From: CF-167 sp963695195
GTDB lineage: Bacteria; Chloroflexota; Limnocylindria; QHBO01
Direction of reading: 5' to 3'
DNA length: 64,000 nt
Assembly (NCBI GenBank): GCA_963695195.1
Contig: CAVOGE010000007.1
Span: forward strand, 124,001 to 188,000
Shown: piece by piece, positions 26,036 to 34,892 of the stretch
Numbering within the stretch: the first letter of the stretch is position 1
Layout: the number at the start of each line of letters is the position of its first letter
Notes under the pieces: model-generated
What the model was told of the DNA's origin: nothing
Databases searched by the model: none
Seen by the model: only the letters and a program-made list of their open reading frames with translations
Position numbers and translations under genes: made by a program

Positions 26036-26907
26036 TCGACCTCGCTACCGCGCTGCCTCGATTCGCCCGACCGGGCATCACGCAGGGCCAGGTGACGGCT
26101 TCCAGCCGTGGTCCACGCCTCATCGACCTGGACGCCAAACACGCGCCGAACCAGGTCGGTGGTGAGGACCTCGCCGGGCGGCCCGTCGGCGGCCACGCGC
26201 CCGCCGTCGAGGAGCGCCACCCGCGGGGCGAAGGCGGCGGCCAGGTTGAGGTCGTGCAGGACGGCCAGGACGGCCATGCCGCGCTGATCGCGCAGCCGCC
26301 GGATGGCGGCCAGCAGGGCAACCTGGTGGGCCAGGTCGAGGTGCAGCGTCGGCTCATCGAGGAGCAGGAGGTCAGGCTCCTGGGCGAGCGCCATCGCCAC
26401 CAGCAGCCGCTGCCGCTCGCCACCCGAGAGCTCCTCGACCCAGCGGTCGGAGAGCTCGGTCGCGTCCGCGTCGCGGAGTGCGCGCTCGATCGCGCGTTCA
26501 TCGACCGCGGTCGATCCGAAGAGCCGCTGCGCGTGCGGCGATCTGCCCATCGCCACCAGTTCGGCGACCCGAAAGCCGCCGGGCAGGTCCACCTGCTGTG
26601 GGAGCACGGCGACCCGGCGGGCCAGCTCCTCGCGCCTCCATGCAGGGAGTCTGCGGCCTGCGAAGGTGACGCTTCCGCCCCCGGGGACCAGCGTGCCCGC
26701 GAGGCAGCGCAGCAGGGTCGTCTTGCCGCTCCCGTTGGTGCCGAGGAGGGCGACCAGCTCACCGGGCGCCAGGTCCAGGTCGACGCCGCGCAGCACGTCG
26801 CGCCGCCCTCCCCCGGGCAGCGTGTACCCGGCAGTCAGGCCCGCCACCGAGATGAGCGGTGCGACCGTCTCCGCTGCGGTGCCGGAACGCTCGACCGCGA
26901 TGCTCAC
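26032..26907 (-). CDS. btuD: Cobalamin ABC transporter ATP-binding protein
   Basis: 291 aa from GTG 26907, which overlaps the btuC stop as GTGA; an ATG at 26949 would overlap btuC by 46 bases and is less likely. Walker A is GTNGSGKTT, the signature is ELSGGERQRLLVAMAL, and Walker B is LLLLDEPTLHLD. It powers the BtuC permease. A cobalamin riboswitch heads the operon, which is why B12 rather than iron is chosen as the substrate. The stop shares the palindrome CTAG with the convergent permease gene. Confidence 0.9.
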   Translation of the reverse strand: MSIAVERSGTAAETVAPLISVAGLTAGYTLPGGGRRDVLRGVDLDLAPGELVALLGTNGSGKTTLLRCLAGTLVPGGGSVTFAGRRLPAWRREELARRVAVLPQQVDLPGGFRVAELVAMGRSPHAQRLFGSTAVDERAIERALRDADATELSDRWVEELSGGERQRLLVAMALAQEPDLLLLDEPTLHLDLAHQVALLAAIRRLRDQRGMAVLAVLHDLNLAAAFAPRVALLDGGRVAADGPPGEVLTTDLVRRVFGVQVDEAWTTAGSRHLALRDARSGESRQRGSEVD

Positions 26908-28016
26908 AGCATCCCTGCGCGCACGGCGCGTGACCGGCGCAACAGCCACAGGAAGAAGGGTGCCCCCAGCAGGGCGGTCACGATGCCGACCGGGATCCCG
27001 CCGACCAGCCGCGCGCCGAGATCGGCGAGGGTGAGGAGTGCAGCGCCGTACAGGGCACTGGCGGGAAGCAGAAGGCGGTGGTCAGGACCGGTGGCGAGCC
27101 GCAGGACATGTGGGACGACCAGGCCGACAAAGCCGATCGTTCCGGAGATGGCCACCGCGGCCGAAGTCGTGAGCGAGGCGAGCGCGGTGAGGATCAGTTT
27201 CTCGCGTTCGACGTCGACTCCGAGGTGAGCGGCCTGCGCATCGCCCAGCAGCAGGACGTTGAGCCGTCGCCAGCGCACCAGGAGCAGCACGAAGCCGATC
27301 CCAACCAGGGGAGCCGCGAACGCCAGCTGCGACCACGAGGCGCCGGCGAGGGATCCCATCAGCCAGCCAAAGATCGCCCCGAGCACCCGTCCCGAGAAGA
27401 ACATCAGCAGCGCCACCCCCGCAGCCAGCACCGCCGAGACCGCGTAACCGGTCAGCAGCAGGGTCACCACCGGCACGCGGCCACCAGCTCGAGCGATGGC
27501 GTAGACCAGCAGAACCGTTCCCAGTCCACCCACGAAGGCGAGCAGCTGCACGACGCCGATCCCGAGCCAGGCGGTCCCGGCGCCGACCGCCAGCGCGGGG
27601 ACGATCAGCGGCGCGACGATCCCGAGGGTGGCGCCCAGCGACGCACCGGCGGCCGTCCCGATGATGTACGGATCGGCCAGCGGGTTCCGCAGCAGCCCCT
27701 GGAAGACGGTCCCGGCGATCGCCAGGCCCCCACCGACCAGCATCGCGGTGAGCACGCGCGGCAGGCGCAGGTCAACGATGATCGTCTCCGACGAGGCGGG
27801 CCAGGTGACCGGAATGGGCAGGCCCAGCAGGCGGCGGCCCAGGATGCCGGCAGTGTCTCCCAGGTCGATCCCCACGCTGCCGGCCATCACGGCGGCGGCC
27901 ATTGCGGTAAACACCAGCAGCGCCCCGAAGCCGAGCACCACGCCCGTCCGCGTCAGGGACGGCCCGAGTACCAGCGGCCGTGCCGCCGCGGGCGTCACCA
28001 TGCTCTCCGCGCGCAT
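26904..28016 (-). CDS. btuC: Cobalamin ABC transporter permease (FecCD/BtuC family)
   Basis: 370 aa with about ten hydrophobic helices. GTVFQGLLRNPLADPYIIGT is the conserved coupling region of FecCD permeases, and GTIGFVGLVVPHVLRL is the second signature. It starts 2 bases after the btuF stop, so it is part of one transcript. Confidence 0.92.
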   Translation of the reverse strand: MRAESMVTPAAARPLVLGPSLTRTGVVLGFGALLVFTAMAAAVMAGSVGIDLGDTAGILGRRLLGLPIPVTWPASSETIIVDLRLPRVLTAMLVGGGLAIAGTVFQGLLRNPLADPYIIGTAAGASLGATLGIVAPLIVPALAVGAGTAWLGIGVVQLLAFVGGLGTVLLVYAIARAGGRVPVVTLLLTGYAVSAVLAAGVALLMFFSGRVLGAIFGWLMGSLAGASWSQLAFAAPLVGIGFVLLLVRWRRLNVLLLGDAQAAHLGVDVEREKLILTALASLTTSAAVAISGTIGFVGLVVPHVLRLATGPDHRLLLPASALYGAALLTLADLGARLVGGIPVGIVTALLGAPFFLWLLRRSRAVRAGML

Positions 28017-28018
28017 CG

Positions 28019-28972
28019 TCAGGCCGGGTCGAACAGATCGGGGTGGATGGCGCGCGCGAGCGACTCGAGCCCCGCCACAATCCGCGGGCCCGGCCGCGTG
28101 ATCAGCAGGTCGTCGAGCATGATCCGGATCGAGCCGTCACGCACCGCCGACATGACATGCCAACCGGGACGCAGCGCCACGCTGGCCGGGGTGATCGATG
28201 CGTCGTACGCGGCATCCCCGAGCAGGATCAGCTGCGGATCGGCAGCAATCAGCTGTTCGAGCGAGATGCTCGTCGAGAGCGGGTCGCCGGTGATCGGTTC
28301 GCCCCCGGCCGCGATCAGCAGCGAGGCGAGGAAGGAGTCCGCGCCGGCGGTGTAGATCGTGCCAGCGAAGACGCCCACCTCGTAGAAGACGCGCGGGGTG
28401 GGTGCGCCCGCTACCGCGCGCGCCACCGCATCGGCACGCTCGAGCATCTCCGCCACCACCGTCTCGGCCGCGTCGCGGGCGCCGATGACCGCACCGACGA
28501 GGTGGATCTCCTCGTACACCTCCTCAAGCGTCGATGGGTAGAGGACGAGCACCGACAGACCCAGCTCCGCGAGGTCGTCGATCACGGAGCGAGGAGTTAG
28601 ATCGTTGCCTGCCGCCAGCACGAGGTCCGGCTCCGCAGCGACCACCTTCTCGAGGTCCACCTGGACCGCCACAACGACCTTTGGGAGATCGGCCACCTGC
28701 GACGGGTAGTCGTCGAAGTCGGTGACACCGACCAGTCGATCGCAGGCATCCAGGGCGCACACGATCTCGGTGTTCGACGGCGCGAGACTGACGATACGTC
28801 GGGGCTCGGCCGGGATCGTCACGCTGCGGCCGGCGGCATCGGTCACGGTGAGTGGGTAGGCCGGCGCCTGGGATGCAGGCGAGGCGTTGGGCGACCCGGA
28901 TGGCACGCAGGCGCCCAGGATGAGCGCGGCGAGGACCGCCAGCAGGAGAACGGGACGGGGTCGGGGGGTCAT
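28019..28972 (-). CDS. btuF: Cobalamin-binding lipoprotein of the ABC transporter
   Basis: 317 aa from ATG 28972, chosen because AAAGGG lies about 10 bases upstream; ATG 28981 has that element almost touching it. Signal peptide with lipobox LILGAC. PRRIVSLAPSNTEIVCAL and GVTDFDDYP are typical of the BtuF/FhuD fold with two lobes joined by a long helix. As a lipoprotein it would sit outside the cytoplasmic membrane and deliver B12 to BtuC. Confidence 0.92.
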   Translation of the reverse strand: MTPRPRPVLLLAVLAALILGACVPSGSPNASPASQAPAYPLTVTDAAGRSVTIPAEPRRIVSLAPSNTEIVCALDACDRLVGVTDFDDYPSQVADLPKVVVAVQVDLEKVVAAEPDLVLAAGNDLTPRSVIDDLAELGLSVLVLYPSTLEEVYEEIHLVGAVIGARDAAETVVAEMLERADAVARAVAGAPTPRVFYEVGVFAGTIYTAGADSFLASLLIAAGGEPITGDPLSTSISLEQLIAADPQLILLGDAAYDASITPASVALRPGWHVMSAVRDGSIRIMLDDLLITRPGPRIVAGLESLARAIHPDLFDPA

Positions 28973-29007
28973 GGATGCCATTCCCTTTCACACGAGGGGG
29001 TTGGACA

Positions 29008-29147
29008 TCGCGTGCGGGCTGGCGACCTGACTCCCGAGCTCGCCTGCCAAGGTGGCTGAGCGGCACGGATACAGTAGCGGGACTGTGCCGGCATCTCACC
29101 GGCTTCTCCATTTGTCCACGACCTTGCGGCCGTGGCACCCGACGCGG
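29008..29147 (-). ncRNA. Cobalamin riboswitch upstream of btuFCD
   Basis: On the minus strand GGTGCCAC starts the element, followed by GAAGCCGGTGAGATGCCGG and the B12 box core AGTCCCGCTACTGT (29070-29083), then GAGTCAGGTCGCC as the 3' core. Possible P1 arms ACGCG/CGCGT pair 29142-29146 with 29009-29013. It ends about 35 bases before btuF and would repress uptake when adenosylcobalamin is abundant. The 3' end could overlap the ribosome-binding site, which suggests translational control. Confidence 0.92.
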
Positions 29148-29168
29148 TCTTCGATTGGTAACGGGGCG

Positions 29169-29174
29169 ATGCTA
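29169..29174 (-). promoter_or_regulatory. Predicted -10 box (TAGCAT) of the btuFCD operon
   Basis: TAGCAT on the minus strand lies about 20 bases upstream of the riboswitch 5' end, in the gap between the SWIM gene and the riboswitch, so the transcript would include the whole aptamer. Confidence 0.45.
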
Positions 29175-29206
29175 GCAGAGGCGAGTGGGGGCGGCGAGGA
29201 GAGCGC

Positions 29207-29488
29207 CTAGGCGGGGACTCCGACCTCGACGTGCCCGTAGAGCGGGGTCTCCTTCGCAGCATCGGTGAGCATCGAGTCGAGGATCTTCTGCATCGCGAGG
29301 GTGTGCGAGCAGCCGCCCGCGGACTCGAAGAGGTGGCAGTCGCAGTGCCATTGATCGGCGTCGAGCGAAATCGTGTGGCTCCCGTTGTCGCCATTGAACG
29401 TGGCGGTCAGTCGCCCGATCTTCACGCGGTCCGGCTCATGCGCATAGCGCATCGCCTTTTCGACCTTGCCGATCATGCTTGATTGCAC
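29207..29488 (-). CDS. SWIM zinc-finger protein
   Basis: 93 aa. The SWIM pattern CxC...CxH is seen in QWHCDCHLFESAGGCSHTLA (about 47-66). SWIM domains bind zinc and often DNA or protein. The domain is nearly the whole protein here. GTG 29488 has GGAGG 9 bases upstream, which decides the start. It sits between the sugar isomerase and the B12 operon with no known link to either. Confidence 0.85.
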   Translation of the reverse strand: MQSSMIGKVEKAMRYAHEPDRVKIGRLTATFNGDNGSHTISLDADQWHCDCHLFESAGGCSHTLAMQKILDSMLTDAAKETPLYGHVEVGVPA

Positions 29489-29537
29489 GTTGCGTACCCT
29501 CCCGGCGCCGGCACCCGGCGCCGCTCTTCGGCGCCCG

Positions 29538-30710
29538 TCAGTCCGTCGACCGAGCGAGCCGCTGCTTCAACATTGCCAAGAGTGTAACCGGGGTCGGGTC
29601 AGTCTGGTAGAGGATTGCGAGGTACACGCTCACCAGATCGCCAAGGGCAACGGTGGTGAGCACCCGGGCAAGCGGTGACGGGCCCTCCGCCCAGACCACG
29701 CTGCGGTTGGTCGCCCGCTCTCCGAGCAGTTCATTGACCACTGCGTATCGATCTGCGATCGCGGGCGGCTCGTCCGGGTCGCGCAGCTCGACCACGTACA
29801 GCGCGTCGGACAGTTCGCGCGGATTGAGGCTCCCCTCGATGGCGTTGTGGTTCGCCTCGGGCATCGGTTCGAACATGGCCCAGGCCTTGGCGTTCTCGTT
29901 GAACTGGGTCTTCCAGCGATGCGCGACCGGCAACATCAGCCCGGCGCCGTAGACCGCCGGGATCCGCCCATAGATCGACCAGGCGAGCTGCTTGGCGGTA
30001 CCCGCCTCTGTCTCAACCGATGGCGCGTTGCGCCCGAGCAGGCTCTCGAGGGCCTCCACGGCGGCCCCCAGCGGGTCAGGGTCGCGGAGGAGCTCGAGGC
30101 GAGCCAGCAGCTCATGCACCAGGCCCAATCCGAATCCGATGGCCGCGCGCGGCTGGCCCGTCGCCACGTACTGCAGGTATGGCGTGCGGTCGGCCATGGC
30201 ATCAGACCCGAGGCGTCCACCCGTGCTCGCCACCACCAGCGGCAGGCCGCGGCGGCGCGCCTCGGCAACGCCGCTCAGCGTCTCGACCGTCTCACCGGAG
30301 TGACTGACGGCGATCACCAGGGTGCGTTCGCCGGCCCAGGCCGGCAGACCGTAGTCGCGGTGCACCATCAACGGAACGCGCAAGCGGTCACCGGCGATGC
30401 CCGCGACCAGCTCGGCCCCGATCGCCGAGCCTCCCATCGCCAGCACGAGCACCGCATCGACGTCGCGGAGCGACTCGGGGAGCTTCGCGGCAGCCACCAC
30501 CCGTCGCGCCTCTGCCAGCTGCCCGGGGAGCCGCAGCACGCGGCCGAGCATGTCACCGGGATCGATCCGCGAGATCACGGCCGGGTCGTCAAGCGTCACC
30601 GCATCCTCGATCTGCGGTGGAGCGAGCTCGTCGTCAGTCGTCTCGTCCGGGCGCACCCCGGGCTCATCATCGGGATCCTTGTAGCCGAAGAAGTCGCGCG
30701 CGTCAGTCAC
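29538..30710 (-). CDS. Bifunctional phosphoglucose/phosphomannose isomerase
   Basis: 390 aa. Two SIS domains: VLAMGGSAIGAELVAG and VSHSGETVETLSG in the first, and the C-terminal part with NHNAIEGSLN holding the catalytic His. It interconverts glucose-6-P, fructose-6-P and mannose-6-P, which fits the phosphohexomutase 25 bases upstream and manC nearby: together they lead from hexose phosphate to GDP-mannose. GTG 30710 gives VTDARDFFGYKDPDDEPG; the start is not certain. Confidence 0.88.
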   Translation of the reverse strand: MTDARDFFGYKDPDDEPGVRPDETTDDELAPPQIEDAVTLDDPAVISRIDPGDMLGRVLRLPGQLAEARRVVAAAKLPESLRDVDAVLVLAMGGSAIGAELVAGIAGDRLRVPLMVHRDYGLPAWAGERTLVIAVSHSGETVETLSGVAEARRRGLPLVVASTGGRLGSDAMADRTPYLQYVATGQPRAAIGFGLGLVHELLARLELLRDPDPLGAAVEALESLLGRNAPSVETEAGTAKQLAWSIYGRIPAVYGAGLMLPVAHRWKTQFNENAKAWAMFEPMPEANHNAIEGSLNPRELSDALYVVELRDPDEPPAIADRYAVVNELLGERATNRSVVWAEGPSPLARVLTTVALGDLVSVYLAILYQTDPTPVTLLAMLKQRLARSTD

Positions 30711-30735
30711 GAGACGGGCTTCCTCATGCGGGTGC

Positions 30736-32190
30736 TCATGCGGGTGCCCCCGCGGCGGCGATCCGGCGCCCTTCGGCGAGAAGCGCCTCGAGATCGTTCG
30801 GCGAGCGTGCCTCACCGTAGACGCGCAGGAGCGCCTCGGTCCCGGAGAAACGGATGAGCAGCCAGGACCCATCGTCGCGATAGAACTTGAATCCGTCGCC
30901 GGTGTTGAGCGCGACCCGTCGCGAGACGCTCGACCCCGCCAGCTGCGCCGGCGCCTCGTTCTCGAGGCGGGCCAGCGTACTGTGCTTCACTGCCTCGTAC
31001 GCTTCGCGGGCGAAGCGGATGTCGATCCGGTCGTAGTAGCTCGGTCCCGCCAGCGCCTGGAGCTCGGCGAGCACCTCGGATGCCTGCTTCCCGTTCGAGA
31101 GCCACAGGTCGAGCAGGAAGAGCCCCGAGGCGAGGCCATCGCGCTCGGGAATATGCATCCCGAAGCCGAAACCTCCCGACTCCTCTCCACCAATGACGGC
31201 ATTCGTCTCGGTCATCTTTGGCCCGACGAACTTGAAGCCGACCCCTGTCTCGTACGCCTGCGTGCCGTAGATCTCCGCCAGCCGCGGCACCATCGAGGTG
31301 GTCGTGACGGTGTAGACGGCTGGACCGATGAGCCCCCGTACGTCGAGCAGATACCAGTAGAGCAGCCCGTAGACCTGCAGCTGGTTTACGAACACGCCCT
31401 GCTCGGTCGCCATGCCGACGCGATCGGCGTCTCCGTCGAATGCGATCCCGATGTCGGCCCTCCAGCGCGGGATCTCTTCAAGCCAGGAGTCGATATTGGG
31501 GCGAATCGGTTCCGGGTTGACGCCGCCGAAATATGGGTTGCGCTCGGTGTGGAGCTCGCGAACGGTCAGACGGCCACCATCGAGCAGTCGGGTGAACCAG
31601 CCGGCGCCCGATCCATACAGCGGCTCGACCAGGACCCGCCTGTCCGCGGCGCGAATGCGCTCGATGTCAACGATGCTCGCCAGCTGATCGCGGAAGCGCG
31701 GGTACGGATCGAACATCTCGACCAGTCCCGCAGCGACCGCGTCGTCGTAGTCGCGGCGAGGTGGCAGCTCGTCATCGGGATGCCGATCCATGGTCGCCTC
31801 GATCGCGGCGAGCATCTCGGGGGCGGCGGCGCCCCCCGTATCGGCCTTGACCTTGAAGCCATTGTCGGTCCACGGGTTGTGGCTGGCGGTGATGACGATG
31901 CCGGCCCCCGCACCCAGCTCACGGGTGAAGAAGCTGCCGACCTGGGTCGGCACCGCCTCGGGCGGGGTGAATGACCGGATGCCGTGCCCCGCCAGCACCT
32001 CGACGCATGCCCGCGCGAAGTGCTCGGAGGCGAACCTGCGGTCGTGGCAGACGACCACGCCGCGCGCGGCGGCGCCGTTCTCCTCGAGGTACTCGGCAAC
32101 GGCGCGCGCACAGCGCCGGACGTTGTGAAAGGTGAAATCCTCGCCGATCGCGGCACGCCAGCCGTCGGTTCCGAACTTGATCTTGGTCAC
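30736..32190 (-). CDS. Phosphoglucomutase/phosphomannomutase
   Basis: 484 aa from GTG 32190 (VTKIKFGTDGWRA). The phosphoserine loop is VITASHNPWTDNG, the metal site FDGDADRVGMA, sugar recognition GGEESGGFGFG, and the phosphate-binding loop FSGTEALLRVYGE. It moves phosphate between C1 and C6 of hexoses. Upstream frame-open codons (to 32553) have no similarity and overlap the acyltransferase gene, so they are excluded. Confidence 0.92.
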   Translation of the reverse strand: MTKIKFGTDGWRAAIGEDFTFHNVRRCARAVAEYLEENGAAARGVVVCHDRRFASEHFARACVEVLAGHGIRSFTPPEAVPTQVGSFFTRELGAGAGIVITASHNPWTDNGFKVKADTGGAAAPEMLAAIEATMDRHPDDELPPRRDYDDAVAAGLVEMFDPYPRFRDQLASIVDIERIRAADRRVLVEPLYGSGAGWFTRLLDGGRLTVRELHTERNPYFGGVNPEPIRPNIDSWLEEIPRWRADIGIAFDGDADRVGMATEQGVFVNQLQVYGLLYWYLLDVRGLIGPAVYTVTTTSMVPRLAEIYGTQAYETGVGFKFVGPKMTETNAVIGGEESGGFGFGMHIPERDGLASGLFLLDLWLSNGKQASEVLAELQALAGPSYYDRIDIRFAREAYEAVKHSTLARLENEAPAQLAGSSVSRRVALNTGDGFKFYRDDGSWLLIRFSGTEALLRVYGEARSPNDLEALLAEGRRIAAAGAPA

Positions 32191-32230
32191 GGGCACTCGC
32201 ACGCAGTGGTTGGTGCCGTAATGGTAGCGG

Positions 32231-32938
32231 CTAGCGCTCGCCCATCCGACGATCCGCCTCCGCCGCGACCCGCTCAAGCTCCGCCTGCAGCTCCGCCAAC
32301 CGCGGCTTGAGCGCCTCGCCCTGCGCGATCCGGATGTGCGCACCCTCCACCACGCGAATTCGCGCGAACGGGAGCGGCACGATCTGGCGATCCCAGCGCC
32401 GCCTGAGACGGAACGAGGGACGGACGCTGACGGCCCACGGCACGATCGGCAGGCCAGATTCACGAGCGAGCAGGAGCGCCCCAGGCTTGGCGATCCGATA
32501 TGGACCGAGCGGCCCGTCAGGCGCCAGGGCGAGGCTCCAGCCGGCGCGCCCATAGCGCCCCATGTCGCGGGCCAGGCGTCCCGCCTCGGCGCGGGCCGAC
32601 TCGGGGGGCAGGGCCACCACGCCGCACTCGAGTCCCTCGATCATGCCGTTCATCACGATGCCGCGGAAGCCGCGCGTGGAGAACGCGACGAACCGCCGAT
32701 CCTTTCGAAGCCCCCAGATCCCGACCGCCTGGAGCAGGTTCGCCTCGTGCCAGACCGCGACGATCGCAGGGTCCTGAAAGACGGATGGGCCGCTGACGCG
32801 GGCGGTCGCGGCGACCAGCCGCACGTACCGGCTCAGGAGCCAGCCGACGAAACGCGCCACCGGCCGAAGCAGGATCCGCTGCTCCTGCGCGGACGACGGC
32901 GGCGGCGCAATCGGAAGCGGGGCGAGGCGAGGCTTCAT
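32231..32938 (-). CDS. Lysophospholipid acyltransferase-like protein (DUF374)
   Basis: 235 aa from ATG 32938. IVAVWHEANLLQAVG and the LALAPDGPLGPYRIAKPGALLLARESGLPIVPW region are the DUF374 pattern, a PlsC-fold group thought to acylate lipids or glycolipids. An amphipathic N-terminal helix (RPVARFVGWLLSRYVRLV) probably binds the membrane. It lies 5 bases after manC and 40 bases before the phosphohexomutase, suggesting that the operon supplies a glycolipid; this is inference. Confidence 0.85.
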   Translation of the reverse strand: MKPRLAPLPIAPPPSSAQEQRILLRPVARFVGWLLSRYVRLVAATARVSGPSVFQDPAIVAVWHEANLLQAVGIWGLRKDRRFVAFSTRGFRGIVMNGMIEGLECGVVALPPESARAEAGRLARDMGRYGRAGWSLALAPDGPLGPYRIAKPGALLLARESGLPIVPWAVSVRPSFRLRRRWDRQIVPLPFARIRVVEGAHIRIAQGEALKPRLAELQAELERVAAEADRRMGER

Positions 32939-32943
32939 CGGGG

Positions 32944-34014
32944 CTAGAGGTACTTCTCGCCGGCCTTGGCGGCAATCTCGTCGAGGACCGGCTTGATCTC
33001 CTCGGCCCGTTCGCGTGCACAGACCAGCAGCGCGTCCGGCGTGTCGACAATGATCACATCGCGCAGCCCGACGGTGACGATCAGTCGCTCGCCGCCGTGC
33101 ACCAGGACGCGCTCGGACCCGCGATCCAGGTGCTGACCCGAGGCGACCAGGCTTGCGCCGGACTGGGCGGAGAGCGCCTCGAGCAGCGTCGACCATGAGC
33201 CGATATCGCTCCAGCCGGCCTCGAGCGGTACGACGGCCATCCGGCCCTCGGCCGCGGCGGGCTCGGCGATGCCGGTGTCGATGGCGATGGCCGGTATCGG
33301 CTCCAGGATCGTCCGCACGTCGGACATCCATCCCGGCGTCCGATGGAGTGCCGCGACCTTGTCGAGCGCCGCTGCCAGCTCGGGCTGGTACAGCTCGAGG
33401 GCCTGGCGATAGGCGTATGCACGCCAGACGAAGACTCCCGCATTCCACAGGTGATCGCCGGTGGCGAGCATCTCGGCCGCCGCGGCCGCATCGGGCTTCT
33501 CGACGAAGCGCTCCACCAGCGCGGTCGGGACGGCGGCATGGAGCCGCTCCCCTACTTTGATGTAGCCATACCCGGTCGCCGGGTGGGCCGGCTTGACGCC
33601 GAGCACCACAAGGTAGCCGCGTTCCGCGGCGGTCGATGCCTCACGAAGCGCCTGAACGAACTGCTCCTCGTCGGCCACGAAGTGATCCGCCGGGAGGACC
33701 ACCGCCACTTCGTCGCTCTCACGGCGGGCGAGGACGGTGGCCAGTCCCGCAGCGACCGCGGTGGAACGCGCCAGCGGCTCGCCGAGCACGTTATCGGCGG
33801 GGATCTGCGGCAGCTGCGCCTGCGTGGCGCGGACATGCGCCTGGCTGGTGATGACGTAGATGTCGTGTGGCTTCAGCACGCCGCTGACGCGCGCCACCGT
33901 CTGCTGCAGCAGGCTCGTCTCGCCGGTGAGTGCCAGCAGCTGCTTCGGCGTGCCGCGTCGAGACAGCGGCCAGAGCCGCGTGCCGGAGCCACCGGCCATC
34001 ACGATCGCGAACAT
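32944..34014 (-). CDS. manC: Mannose-1-phosphate guanylyltransferase
   Basis: 356 aa. The nucleotidyltransferase signature GGSGTRLWPLSRRGTPKQLL is at about 8-27; VVLPADHFV and GYGYIKVGE follow, as does VERFVEKPDAAAAAEML. It makes GDP-mannose from mannose-1-P and GTP. It is the single-domain form without the C-terminal isomerase domain, matching the separate pgi/pmi gene. The start overlaps the proC stop (TGATG). Confidence 0.93.
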   Translation of the reverse strand: MFAIVMAGGSGTRLWPLSRRGTPKQLLALTGETSLLQQTVARVSGVLKPHDIYVITSQAHVRATQAQLPQIPADNVLGEPLARSTAVAAGLATVLARRESDEVAVVLPADHFVADEEQFVQALREASTAAERGYLVVLGVKPAHPATGYGYIKVGERLHAAVPTALVERFVEKPDAAAAAEMLATGDHLWNAGVFVWRAYAYRQALELYQPELAAALDKVAALHRTPGWMSDVRTILEPIPAIAIDTGIAEPAAAEGRMAVVPLEAGWSDIGSWSTLLEALSAQSGASLVASGQHLDRGSERVLVHGGERLIVTVGLRDVIIVDTPDALLVCARERAEEIKPVLDEIAAKAGEKYL

Positions 34015-34892
34015 CAGTCACCCGCCTTGGACGCGGCGCCCGTTGAATGCCCGTCGGCGCCGGATTCGGCTTCGAGTCGCGCGCCAAGTTCCTGGGTCCG
34101 TCGGTAGGCGGCCCACACCGCGTCGGACAGGACGGTGCGCAGCCGTCCCTTCTCCAGCTCGTAGATGGCCGCCGCGCTCGTGCCACCGGGCGAGGTGACC
34201 AGGTTCCGCAACTGGGCGGGGTGGAGCTGAGATCGGGCGGCGAACTCGGCACTACCGACCAGCGTGACCGCGACCAGGTCGTGCGCCAACTCACGCGGAA
34301 AGCCCATGTGCACGCCGGCGTCGATGAGCGCCTCCATCACCGCGAACAGGTAGGTCGGACCGGTACCGGAGAGCGCAGTCGCCATGGCCACGAACTCCTC
34401 GTCGGCGACCTCCTTCTGCTCGCCCAGCGCACCCAGCACCGCGCGTGCCAGATCGCGCTGTCCGGCGGTGCATGCCGGCGACGCGGCCCACACCGCAATC
34501 CCACGGCGGATCTGGGCGGGCGTGTTGGGCATCGCCCGGACCACGGCCGCGTGCCCGAGCCCATGGCTCAAGGTGCGGAGCGTGGCGCCCGCCACGACCG
34601 AGAGGACGACCTGGTCGTCGCCGAGCGCGGGTCCCACCTCGCGCATGACCGAGGCGAGCATCTGTGGCTTTACCGCCAGAACGACGATCTGGGCGTCGGC
34701 TACCGCCTCCGCGTTGCGGGCCACGAGCCGGATTCCGTGCGCAGCGGCGAGCGTCTCGCGGCGGTCGCGGCGCGGGTGGCTGGCGACGAGCTGCTCCGGC
34801 GGGAGGCGATCGGCGAGCAGGCCGCTGATCATGGCCTCGGCCATCACCCCGGCACCGACGATCCCGACCCGCATCGAGCGCCGAGCGCTCAT
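34014..34892 (-). CDS. proC: Pyrroline-5-carboxylate reductase
   Basis: 292 aa. The NAD(P) motif VGIVGAGVMAEAMI is at about 9-22, VVLAVKPQ and RAMPNTPAQI follow, and the C-terminal dimer domain has ALSGTGPTYLFAVMEAL and LVTSPGGTSAAAI. It makes proline from pyrroline-5-carboxylate. Its start and stop overlap the neighbouring genes. The C-terminal 20 residues are a loose tail. Confidence 0.95.
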   Translation of the reverse strand: MSARRSMRVGIVGAGVMAEAMISGLLADRLPPEQLVASHPRRDRRETLAAAHGIRLVARNAEAVADAQIVVLAVKPQMLASVMREVGPALGDDQVVLSVVAGATLRTLSHGLGHAAVVRAMPNTPAQIRRGIAVWAASPACTAGQRDLARAVLGALGEQKEVADEEFVAMATALSGTGPTYLFAVMEALIDAGVHMGFPRELAHDLVAVTLVGSAEFAARSQLHPAQLRNLVTSPGGTSAAAIYELEKGRLRTVLSDAVWAAYRRTQELGARLEAESGADGHSTGAASKAGD

